A DNA stretch of 64,000 nt from an uncultured Clostridia bacterium (GTDB taxonomy: Bacteria > Bacillota > Clostridia > UMGS1810), in the NCBI GenBank assembly GCA_934463115.1, contig CAKSIN010000011.1, positions 1 to 64,000 on the forward strand. The letters run 5' to 3'. Below are positions 32,049-39,182 of this stretch, in pieces. Position 1 is the stretch's first letter. Each line of letters begins with the position of its first letter. Made by a program: the position numbers and the translations under genes. A model generated the notes under the pieces. That model worked only from the letters and a program-made list of their open reading frames with translations, was not told where the DNA came from and ran no database searches.

Positions 32049-33737
32049 ATGATAACCCCGGAATGGTACAGCGCGGAATTAAATCACCTCAAGGTGCATA
32101 AAGAGCTGCACGAAAGCATTTTACGCGATATTGTTCGGCGGCTGGTAAAAACGGATTTTAATGTTTCGGACTCGGCGGCATGGCAGGCGGAAAAGCTGCA
32201 GCAGTCGGGTATGGTGTTTGATGATGTTATTGCCGAGATAGCCAAGCGAACCGACAAAAGCCGCGAGGAAATCAAGGCGGCATTTGTCAAAGCAAGCACA
32301 GATATATTTGATTTTGACGATAAAGAGCTTGCCGATGCAGGCTATGACGCGCAGCAGTTTAAAATATTATCCCCTGCAATGAAGCGTATTGTTAATGCGG
32401 CATACAAAAAGACATTTACCGAAGCTCGTAATCTGACTCTTACAACAGCGGTTACATCGCAGACGGCATACATACAGGCGGCAGACCTGGCATATATGAA
32501 AGTGGAATCCGGAGCATTTACATTCCAAGAGGCTATGCGGACGGCTGTTAAAAGCGCAGCGGTGCAAGGACTCAATGTAGTGTACCCCTCCGGGCATGTG
32601 AGCAGTCTGGACGCGGCAATGCGGCGCGCACTGCTTACCGGGCTAAATCAGACAACGGGCAAGCTGCAGATTATGCGTGCAGAGGAATTAGACAACGACA
32701 TAATGGAAATATCTGCACATTACGGTGCAAGGCCGAGCCATGCGGAGTGGCAGGGACAGCTGGTGAGCCTTTCCGGGCAAAAGGGTTTCCTTACCCTTGA
32801 CGACATCGGTTACGGCGCGGTGGATGGCTTTATGGGTGCGAACTGCCGACACAGCTGGAACGTGTTTTTTTATGGCCTATCCAAGCCGAGGTACAGTGCG
32901 GAAGAACTGGAATATTACAAAAATGCCGAGGTTGAATACAACGGCGAAAAGATGAAAGCATACGAAGCACAGCAGAAACAGCGGTCAATGGAACGGGCGG
33001 TTAAACAGAGCAAATCAACGCTTGTTGCATATGACGAGGCAATGAAGAACGTTGGATTCGATGAAGAGCGCAGCGCATGGATGCAGGAATTCGAAAAAGA
33101 ATCAGTGAAGCTAAAAAACCGTGAGGCAAAACTTGTTGACTTCTGCGAACAAACAGGCCTGCAGCGTGACAGATTCCGCGAACAGGTCTTTGCAACCAAT
33201 ACCATGAACGGTGTTAAGGGATTCGGGAAAAGTACGAGTGCTAAGGCTGTGCGTAGTGCACAGAATCACTATGATATATGGCGAAAAAGCATTGGCGCAG
33301 AAAATACACCAAAAACACTTGCAAAATATTACGAAATGAAGTATAATGATAAAGCAGAGTATTCCAGATTGCAAAAATATGCACACATGGTTGATAAGGG
33401 TGAGGTTTCCCCTCTGCTCGGCTACGCTGAATATCGGAAGAAAGCATTGGAAATCGAAGACAAGGTTATAGGCATTACAGCAAAGGACGGCACGGTTATA
33501 AAGGATTACAGTTCGCATTTTGTTTCAAGAGCAATAGGCAGAAGTGCGCTTGATGTTCACTTTAACCGCCCCGGTGTTGAAGTTGATGACATTAAAGATG
33601 CACTTGTTAACGGCGAAATAGGAAAATCGCAAACAAATTCTGCCGGACAAACAAGCCGACTATTTGTGAGCGAAAAATGTAAAGTAAGCGTTAATACCGA
33701 TACCGGAAATTTAGTCCAGACAAATACTTGTACTTAA
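32049..33737 (+). CDS. phage minor capsid protein 2 with C-terminal PBECR-like nuclease domain
   Basis: 562 residues. Residues 1-285 are the minor capsid protein 2 (Mu gpF/SPP1 gp7-related) domain, ending in the characteristic GANCRHSWNVFFYGL. A long helical linker (290-470) follows. The last ~90 residues (VIGITAKDGTVIKDYSSHF, SRAIGR, VEVDDIKDALVNGE, SRLFVSEKCKVSVN, DTGNLVQTN) fit the phage barnase/EndoU/colicin/RelE-like (PBECR) fold, with His in SSHF and nearby Arg as candidate catalytic residues. Such domains are thought to enter the cell with the DNA. A small acidic gene follows, as an immunity gene would. Confidence 0.75.
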   Translation: MITPEWYSAELNHLKVHKELHESILRDIVRRLVKTDFNVSDSAAWQAEKLQQSGMVFDDVIAEIAKRTDKSREEIKAAFVKASTDIFDFDDKELADAGYDAQQFKILSPAMKRIVNAAYKKTFTEARNLTLTTAVTSQTAYIQAADLAYMKVESGAFTFQEAMRTAVKSAAVQGLNVVYPSGHVSSLDAAMRRALLTGLNQTTGKLQIMRAEELDNDIMEISAHYGARPSHAEWQGQLVSLSGQKGFLTLDDIGYGAVDGFMGANCRHSWNVFFYGLSKPRYSAEELEYYKNAEVEYNGEKMKAYEAQQKQRSMERAVKQSKSTLVAYDEAMKNVGFDEERSAWMQEFEKESVKLKNREAKLVDFCEQTGLQRDRFREQVFATNTMNGVKGFGKSTSAKAVRSAQNHYDIWRKSIGAENTPKTLAKYYEMKYNDKAEYSRLQKYAHMVDKGEVSPLLGYAEYRKKALEIEDKVIGITAKDGTVIKDYSSHFVSRAIGRSALDVHFNRPGVEVDDIKDALVNGEIGKSQTNSAGQTSRLFVSEKCKVSVNTDTGNLVQTNTCT

Positions 33738-33747
33738 GGAGGCAGTT

Positions 33748-33969
33748 ATGGTTAAAATATCAGATGAGGACAAAGAGTTTTTAAAGAAACACATTAAAAA
33801 CGTTGATGAGCTTGTTCAGAAAGACTCGGTTATGCCGCTTTTGGATGAAATTGATGACATAATAATGTATAAAGGGTTTGAACCGGATTTTGATGCGTTA
33901 AATAAATTCGGATTAAAAGCACAGTATATTCGTGATACAATTTATTATGATAATACTGAAGAGGATTAA
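33748..33969 (+). CDS. small acidic protein, candidate immunity partner of the capsid nuclease domain
   Basis: 73 residues, strongly acidic (SDEDKEFLKKHIKNVDELVQ, MPLLDEIDDIIMYKGFEPDF, ending NTEED). It starts 10 bp after the minor capsid gene and ends 11 bp before a terminator, so toxin-domain and small acidic gene form a unit. Acidic small proteins directly downstream are the usual arrangement for immunity to cationic nucleases. No family recognised. Confidence 0.65.
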   Translation: MVKISDEDKEFLKKHIKNVDELVQKDSVMPLLDEIDDIIMYKGFEPDFDALNKFGLKAQYIRDTIYYDNTEED

Positions 33970-33980
33970 ATTACATGAAT

Positions 33981-34007
33981 AAAAAGCACTCAACGCGAGT
34001 GCTTTTT
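33981..34007 (+). terminator. intrinsic terminator inside the late operon
   Basis: AAAAAGCACTC / GAGTGCTTTTT, a perfect 11-bp stem with loop AACGC and terminal T-run, between the capsid-toxin unit and the YjcQ-like gene. It faces the direction of late transcription and would separate portal from capsid genes unless read through. Confidence 0.85.
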
Positions 34008-34035
34008 AAATTGCAATAAAACGGAGGTAAAGCGC

Positions 34036-34299
34036 ATGAATGATAACTTTAAAACGATATACAAGATACTCCGCATACTGGAATCAAACCTTGATTCGGA
34101 GGTAATCAATCCGGAGGAGCTATCACCGAAGCGGCTGGGAGTTTCACCGGTGCGGCTCGGTAAGTACATACAAATGCTGTACGAATCGGGATATGTCGCC
34201 GGAGTGAATATATCGGAATATGCCGACGGCGAAAAAAACATTGACACATCAGACATATGCATTACGCTTAAAGGATTGGAATACATGAAAGTTAAATAA
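34036..34299 (+). CDS. YjcQ-like winged-helix protein (moron-like)
   Basis: 87 residues from ATG 34036 behind ACGGAGG. The sequence (NFKTIYKILRILESNLDSE, LSPKRLGVSPVRLGKYIQML, YVAGVNISEY, CITLKGLEYMK) resembles the YjcQ family, a winged-helix-like protein found in many prophages. It is bracketed by terminators on both sides, the hallmark of a moron gene that can be expressed on its own. Function unknown. Confidence 0.65.
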   Translation: MNDNFKTIYKILRILESNLDSEVINPEELSPKRLGVSPVRLGKYIQMLYESGYVAGVNISEYADGEKNIDTSDICITLKGLEYMKVK

Positions 34300-34317
34300 C
34301 CGCACACAGATAATAAG

Positions 34318-34336
34318 CACCCGCAAGGGTGTTTTT
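34318..34336 (+). terminator. short intrinsic terminator after the YjcQ-like gene
   Basis: CACCC / GGGTG with loop GCAA (a stable tetraloop), followed by TTTTTATT. Second terminator-like hairpin within 350 bp in the late operon. Confidence 0.65.
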
Positions 34337-34370
34337 ATTATACACAAAAATATATTGAGGAGGCAAAACA

Positions 34371-34883
34371 ATGGAATTTTTGAAAGAGATTCTCGGCGAT
34401 GAGCTTTATGCGCAGGTTGCGGAAAAGCTGGAAAATGCCGAGGGAATAACTCTGGCAAACATTGCCGACGGCTCATATGTGAGCAAAGAAACATACGATG
34501 CCGACATTGAAACGGCAAAGAAAGAGGCAGCCGGATCGGCAGAACCGAACGGCGACGCGGAAAAGCTCAAGGGCGAGAACGAAAAGCTGAAAGAAGATAT
34601 AGCAAAGCTTAAACTTTCATCGGCATACGAGCTCAAACTTGCAACATCCGGCGCAAGAAATTCTAAGGCTCTGCGCGGCATGATTGACGCTGACAAACTC
34701 ACACTCGGCGAGGACGGAGTGCTGCAGGGTTATGATGAGCAGCTGGAGGGTGTTAAAAACGAATGCCCGTGGCTCTTTGAAACACCGTCGGCGCAGGGAA
34801 TGAAGCACGGCGAATCAGAACCGGTAATGGACGGAGTGGAAAAAGCATTCCGCGAAAAGAATAAAGATTTGGAACTTAACTAA
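34371..34883 (+). CDS. capsid scaffolding protein (GP20-type)
   Basis: 170 residues, GGAGG upstream. Mostly coiled coil (GDAEKLKGENEKLKEDIAKL) with a C-terminal capsid-binding region (LKLATSGARNSKALRGMID, CPWLFET), the typical layout of minor structural GP20 scaffold proteins. It guides assembly of the capsid protein encoded 14 bp downstream. Confidence 0.82.
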   Translation: MEFLKEILGDELYAQVAEKLENAEGITLANIADGSYVSKETYDADIETAKKEAAGSAEPNGDAEKLKGENEKLKEDIAKLKLSSAYELKLATSGARNSKALRGMIDADKLTLGEDGVLQGYDEQLEGVKNECPWLFETPSAQGMKHGESEPVMDGVEKAFREKNKDLELN

Positions 34884-34897
34884 AGGAGGACGAAAAC

Positions 34898-35974
34898 ATG
34901 CATGAACTTCAGGAAAGATACAGCTCACTTGTTCTGGCAAAAGTGAGAAAAGAGCTTAAGCTCAAAGACGGTGTTGTTTTTAACACAAACTATGAGGGCA
35001 AACCCACGGCCGGAGTCGTTAAAATTCCGGTAAGAGATACCGAGGTAACACTTAGCGATTACGACAAGAAAAACGGAATTGCGGCAAGTGACGGCAGCAC
35101 AGGTTACTTCACTATGAAGATTACCAAAGACAAGGCAATAAACGAAATCATCGACAGTTACGATGCAAATGCCGTTCCCGACAAACTGGTTGCGGACAGA
35201 CTCGACTCGGCATCATACATGATATCCGCAACCGAGGACAAGGACGGAATGACGGCACTTCTCAGCGGTTCGACAATTGTCGGTTATTCGCAGCTCACAA
35301 CGGCGAATATCTACGGCACAATCGTTGATATCCGCAAAGGCATGTCAAAAGCAAACATCCCGGATGACGGCAGAAGATATCTCATTGTGCTTCCGGATGC
35401 AATGGCGCTTATACTCCAGTGCGACCAGTTTATAAAGGCATCCGCACTCGGTGACAACGTTGTTCAGAGCGGAGCAGTCGGCAAAATAGCCGGTTTTAAC
35501 GTTATTGAATATAACGATGAAACAGCAGGATTGCAGATGATTGCCGGACATCCGGACTTTGCGGCGAGGGTACGTGAATTTGCGGTAGCTCCGCATGTAC
35601 AGGATTTGAGTCAGAGCGGCAAGTACATCGGTGCATGCGCTGTACAGGGACGCGAAGTGTACGACCACGCGGTACTCAGAAAGATTGCCGTCAGATCGGT
35701 ATTTTCACCGACAGGGCTGTCAGTTACATGTGCAGCAGATTCCACAGTTGGAAAGACTATAGCTACCGTAATCGGCAACACCGGTTCGCTGTATTACAGA
35801 ATCCTCGGCAACAATGAGAGAGCGGTATACGGTGCGGGAACGGACGGTTTTACGGCTCTGACTTCCGGCACAACAAAGATAGCGGCTACTGCTTCCGATG
35901 TAATTGAAGTCGTGGAAGTTAATTCCGACAGCAAGGTTATAGCTGCCGGATATGCAACGGCTGTTGTAAAATAA
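34898..35974 (+). CDS. major capsid protein
   Basis: 358 residues, directly after the scaffold gene. N-terminal LQERYSSLVLAKVRKELKLK, core strands with IPVRDTEVTLSDYD, and the P-domain-like MALILQCDQFIKASALG. The last ~75 residues (TCAADSTVGKTIATVIGNTG onward) look like an added beta domain on the capsid surface, as occurs in P22-like and related capsids. Assignment rests on order, length and the scaffold neighbour. Confidence 0.8.
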   Translation: MHELQERYSSLVLAKVRKELKLKDGVVFNTNYEGKPTAGVVKIPVRDTEVTLSDYDKKNGIAASDGSTGYFTMKITKDKAINEIIDSYDANAVPDKLVADRLDSASYMISATEDKDGMTALLSGSTIVGYSQLTTANIYGTIVDIRKGMSKANIPDDGRRYLIVLPDAMALILQCDQFIKASALGDNVVQSGAVGKIAGFNVIEYNDETAGLQMIAGHPDFAARVREFAVAPHVQDLSQSGKYIGACAVQGREVYDHAVLRKIAVRSVFSPTGLSVTCAADSTVGKTIATVIGNTGSLYYRILGNNERAVYGAGTDGFTALTSGTTKIAATASDVIEVVEVNSDSKVIAAGYATAVVK

Positions 35975-35994
35975 CGAAGGGAGCCGACGGGGAT

Positions 35995-36351
35995 ATGAGT
36001 TATGCGGATTTTGAATACTACAGCAACACGTTTTATGACGTTCTCCGCACTCCTCCGATACCGAATACAGAGCGCGACAGTTATTTGGAAAAAGCTACTG
36101 CGTATCTGAATTCGATATTCGGTTCAAAGAGACCTACGGACGAACAGCTGGAAGCGGTTAAAAAGTGCTGCTGTGAAGTGGCGGACTGCTTTTACATTGA
36201 ATTCGGCACAGAAAATATAGCGAGCGAAAACAATGACGGATATTCCGTTACATACACGCACCGGCAGTCGGCAAATAACAAAGCATATGCGATTGTGCTG
36301 CGTTATCTGTCGGGCACGGGGCTGTTGTACAGGGGGATTAGCTCATGCTGA
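35995..36351 (+). CDS. head-tail connector protein
   Basis: 118 residues. Alpha-helical adaptor of gp6/gp15 type (SYLEKATAYLNSIFGSKRPT, LEAVKKCCCEVADCFY) following the capsid gene. The end overlaps the next gene by 7 bp. Confidence 0.65.
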   Translation: MSYADFEYYSNTFYDVLRTPPIPNTERDSYLEKATAYLNSIFGSKRPTDEQLEAVKKCCCEVADCFYIEFGTENIASENNDGYSVTYTHRQSANNKAYAIVLRYLSGTGLLYRGISSC

Positions 36352-36659
36352 CGAACGGAACGGTTACAATATATCATTTTGACGAACAAAATGAGGAATA
36401 TGCGCCGATATCGTACGGTAATGCAAATATCTTTCATCGCAAGCGCTCCGCCGATGAAAAGGGCGGTTTTACTGCGGCGAGTCAATGCATAATCCGCATA
36501 CCCACCGATAAGGCTATAGCGATTGAGACGGGCGATTATGTGTACCTCGGTACAACCTCCGCCCCTCTCGACCGTGACAGCTGCCTGTTTGTTACCGGAT
36601 ACAGTGACAACAGGCGCGGCACTTTGAAGCATTGGAGGATAGAATGTGGCAGCGCTTAA
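36345..36659 (+). CDS. DUF6751-like putative minor capsid / head-closure protein
   Basis: 104 residues (TNGTVTIYHFDEQNEEYAPI, CIIRIPTDKAIAIETGDYVY, SDNRRGTLKHWRIECG). The ending and layout match the family I recall as DUF6751, found at the head-closure position in Clostridia siphophages. Overlaps genes on both sides. Confidence 0.65.
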   Translation: MLTNGTVTIYHFDEQNEEYAPISYGNANIFHRKRSADEKGGFTAASQCIIRIPTDKAIAIETGDYVYLGTTSAPLDRDSCLFVTGYSDNRRGTLKHWRIECGSA

Positions 36660-36987
36660 TGTGAAATTTGAGTTGGACAATGTGGATGAGCTGAAAAGCC
36701 GCCGAGGTCTTGACGGAACGGCGCAGAAAAAGCTGGATACCGAGGTTATGCGTGTTATGGAGCCGTATATGCCAAAGCTGTACGGCAACATGATTCAGTC
36801 AATGGAAAAGGCTACCGATATCGGTAGCGGCGAAATAATCGTCAATACACCGTATGCGCACAGGCGGCTCAAGTCTGCACGCAAGAACGGTCTGCGCGGA
36901 CCGAATTTTTTTGAACGAATGAAAGCGGATAACCTGGATCATTTAAAGAGGTTTATCGGGAAACAAACGGGAGGTGAGGTTAAATGA
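36646..36987 (+). CDS. putative minor capsid / tail-joining protein (HK97 gp10-like)
   Basis: 113 residues from a GTG start inside the preceding gene. Pattern VKFELDNVDELKSRRGLDGT, then helix and NTPYAHRRLKSARKNGLRGP and NFFERMKADNL, typical of gp10-like proteins that join head and tail. Confidence 0.7.
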   Translation: MAALNVKFELDNVDELKSRRGLDGTAQKKLDTEVMRVMEPYMPKLYGNMIQSMEKATDIGSGEIIVNTPYAHRRLKSARKNGLRGPNFFERMKADNLDHLKRFIGKQTGGEVK

Positions 36988-37397
36988 TTATAGATGCGGT
37001 CAAGCAATATTTTGAGAAATGCCCGCTTGTAAGCGGCAAAAGGCTCGCTGTAAATTGCCTGGGTGAAAAGTCACATTCGTGTACTATTGAGCCGACACCC
37101 TCCGGGGTTATCCTGCAAAAATACACGGACGGCGGGAGCTTGCGGCAATATCCTTTTGTATTTGCCACACGCGAATACTTTGACAAGGATGTGCTTGAAA
37201 ACTTGAAAACTGCATCCTTTTACGAGCAGTTTGCCGCATGGATAGAGCAGCAGAATGACACCGGCAATTTTCCGGAGCTTGAAGACGGACTCACGCCGAT
37301 TCGGTTTGAAATATTAAGCAGCGGTTATTTGTATGATGTTGACGCTCCGAAAGCAAGATATCAGATACAATTACGCTTGATTTACGAAAAAGAATAG
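36984..37397 (+). CDS. tail terminator / minor capsid protein
   Basis: 137 residues, ATGA overlap with the previous gene. IIDAVKQYFEKCPLV, SYPF-like RQYPFVFATREYFDKD, EQFAAWIEQQND, and the strand YQIQLRLIYEK fit tail terminator proteins of siphophages, and the position just before the major tail protein agrees. Confidence 0.7.
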   Translation: MIIDAVKQYFEKCPLVSGKRLAVNCLGEKSHSCTIEPTPSGVILQKYTDGGSLRQYPFVFATREYFDKDVLENLKTASFYEQFAAWIEQQNDTGNFPELEDGLTPIRFEILSSGYLYDVDAPKARYQIQLRLIYEKE

Positions 37398-37411
37398 GGA
37401 GGAAAACAACA

Positions 37412-37906
37412 ATGGCACTTGTTAAAAGAAGCGACAAGAAAGCGTTTATAGGTGTAACAAAGAACACAACAACAACGTTTCATCGCATGAAAGGATTTAC
37501 ACAGATATCAACAAGCAAAAATCCTGTTGAATATTCAAGAAAATATGTCGACATGGATTTTGAAATTTCGGATGTAGTGGGATATGCGCCGTCAATTGCA
37601 GTAAGTTTTGACTTGCATACCGATGATGAGGTGCACACAGATATAGCCGAAATTTTCGACAAAGAGATGACCGGCACTGCCACTGAACGCGATGTTGTTG
37701 TGGTAGATTTTACAAAGCCGGTAGATAACAAAGCCGGACACTTTGCGGCAAAGAAAAGAACATATTCCATTATCCCGGGCGGCGAGGGAGACGGAACGGA
37801 AAATTACAGCTACACCGCCGACTTCAAAGCAAAATCCGAAGTAACAGAGGGTACCGCCACCAGTACGGATGAGTGGCAGACTTTGACATTTACCGAGAGT
37901 GAATAG
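37412..37906 (+). CDS. major tail tube protein
   Basis: 164 residues, strong AGGGAGG upstream. Features of siphophage tube proteins: TFHRMKGFTQISTSKNPVEY, YVDMDFEISDVVGY, and an acidic C-terminus. Position between tail terminator and the tail chaperone pair supports it. Confidence 0.8.
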   Translation: MALVKRSDKKAFIGVTKNTTTTFHRMKGFTQISTSKNPVEYSRKYVDMDFEISDVVGYAPSIAVSFDLHTDDEVHTDIAEIFDKEMTGTATERDVVVVDFTKPVDNKAGHFAAKKRTYSIIPGGEGDGTENYSYTADFKAKSEVTEGTATSTDEWQTLTFTESE

Positions 37907-37969
37907 GATTATATTTTGTTGTGCGGGCAGAATCTACCGCCCGCACAGCTGAAAGTGAGGGAAATTAAA

Positions 37970-38338
37970 ATGCCAAAATTTGAATACGGCAAATTCAGCG
38001 TTGAAATTGATCCGACAGATGTTGAATTTGTGAAGAAATATGAAGACGCAGCGGAAGAATACAATGCTGAAATCTCAAAAATATCAAAAGTCGGAAAAGT
38101 CAGTGAGCGGCTGGAGTATATCTGTAATGTGTTTTTTAAGGTATTTGATACAATATTCGGTGACGGTACGCACATTAAGATGTTTGGTGATAAGCATAGT
38201 GTACGCGACTGTGCGGAGGCATTCCGCAATTTGGTTGACGTTATAAAGAGTGAAAATTTAAACGACACGCTCGGTATTGTATCCGGTGAGAACAGAGCAG
38301 TAAGGCGCGCTAAATCCAAAGGCAAGGCGGCAAAATGA
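37970..38338 (+). CDS. tail assembly chaperone, first of pair
   Basis: 122 residues from ATG 37970 (GAGGG upstream). Helical protein (KFSVEIDPTDVEFVKKYEDA, FFKVFDTIFGDGTHIKM) ending in a very basic tail (RAVRRAKSKGKAAK). Located between tail tube and tape measure, where gpG/gp14-like chaperones lie. Stop overlaps the start of the Gp15-like gene (ATGA), instead of the ribosomal frameshift used in many phages. Confidence 0.72.
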   Translation: MPKFEYGKFSVEIDPTDVEFVKKYEDAAEEYNAEISKISKVGKVSERLEYICNVFFKVFDTIFGDGTHIKMFGDKHSVRDCAEAFRNLVDVIKSENLNDTLGIVSGENRAVRRAKSKGKAAK

Positions 38339-38931
38339 ACATTATAACCGAAGTTCTGCCGGAGTGCATTACGATTGACGGCAAGGATTATCCGATAAAT
38401 ACTGATTTTAAGGTCTGGATTAGATTTGAAAAGCTTATTTTAGATATAATGTCAAACCCCGAGCAGGCAGTTATTGAAATATTTAAATTGTGTTTCAAAC
38501 GCGATAAAACGCGGTATAAACTGCCTTTAAAGTTTGACAGCACTCTGAAAGCTCTTACACAATTTTACACACTTAAAACAGAAGAAATGGAAGCACATGA
38601 GAATAATGCCGACATCAATAATGCAAAAAAGCAAAGAATATACAGCTATGAATACGACAGCGAATATATATATGCTGCGTTTGTGCAGCAGTACGGAATA
38701 GACTTATGCAGCTGTAATATGCACTGGTGGAAATTTCATGCGCTTATTTCTTCTGTTTCGGCTGACACAAAATTCGGTGAGATAATGGGAATACGCGCAT
38801 TAAATCTTAACGATATCAAGGACAAGCGGCAAAGGGCACAATATATTAAACTAAAGAAAATATATGCCCTGCCCGACATGCGCAGCGAAGAGGAAAAAGA
38901 AAACGAACTGGCAGATATGTTTGATATGTAG
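38335..38931 (+). CDS. bacteriophage Gp15-like protein (second tail chaperone)
   Basis: 198 residues. Matches the Gp15 family: ITIDGKDYPINTDFKVWIRF, then YDSEYIYAAFVQQYGIDL and LHWWKF-like CNMHWWKFHALISS, and IKDKRQRAQYIKLKKIYALP. Acts with the preceding protein in tail assembly. Confidence 0.85.
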   Translation: MNIITEVLPECITIDGKDYPINTDFKVWIRFEKLILDIMSNPEQAVIEIFKLCFKRDKTRYKLPLKFDSTLKALTQFYTLKTEEMEAHENNADINNAKKQRIYSYEYDSEYIYAAFVQQYGIDLCSCNMHWWKFHALISSVSADTKFGEIMGIRALNLNDIKDKRQRAQYIKLKKIYALPDMRSEEEKENELADMFDM

Positions 38932-38941
38932 GAGGACACCG

Positions 38942-39109
38942 ATGTTACAGCAGATTGCAACAAAAAAACAGTGGGTTATGTGTCCCGGCTGCCGAAAAAA
39001 GCAAAATATTATATTTGACAACACCGCACATTGCCGCGGTGTTTATTTAAAATGCAGGCATTGCAAAGAAGAATTTAAATTGAATATAACAGACGGAGTA
39101 CAGAAATAG
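38942..39109 (+). CDS. small zinc-ribbon protein
   Basis: 55 residues. Two CxxC pairs, CPGCRKKQN and CRHCKEEF, form a Com-like zinc ribbon. In Mu-like phages Com is a zinc-finger translational activator, but it is linked to mom, which was not found here, so this is more likely a structural or unknown protein of the tail module. Confidence 0.65.
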   Translation: MLQQIATKKQWVMCPGCRKKQNIIFDNTAHCRGVYLKCRHCKEEFKLNITDGVQK

Positions 39110-39182
39110 TGCTCAAAGTTTAAACCGCCCGGTTTATTCAAGTGCCGTATTCCGCTCTTTGAATATACAGGGAGTGGTGTAC

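Noticed and set aside
38942..39109. Com-like translational activator
   Set aside because: A Cys4 ribbon is too general a feature, and no mom gene follows.
39118..39140. Terminator before the tape measure gene (AAACCG-CC-CGGTTT)
   Set aside because: The loop is too short for a normal hairpin and there is no T-run.
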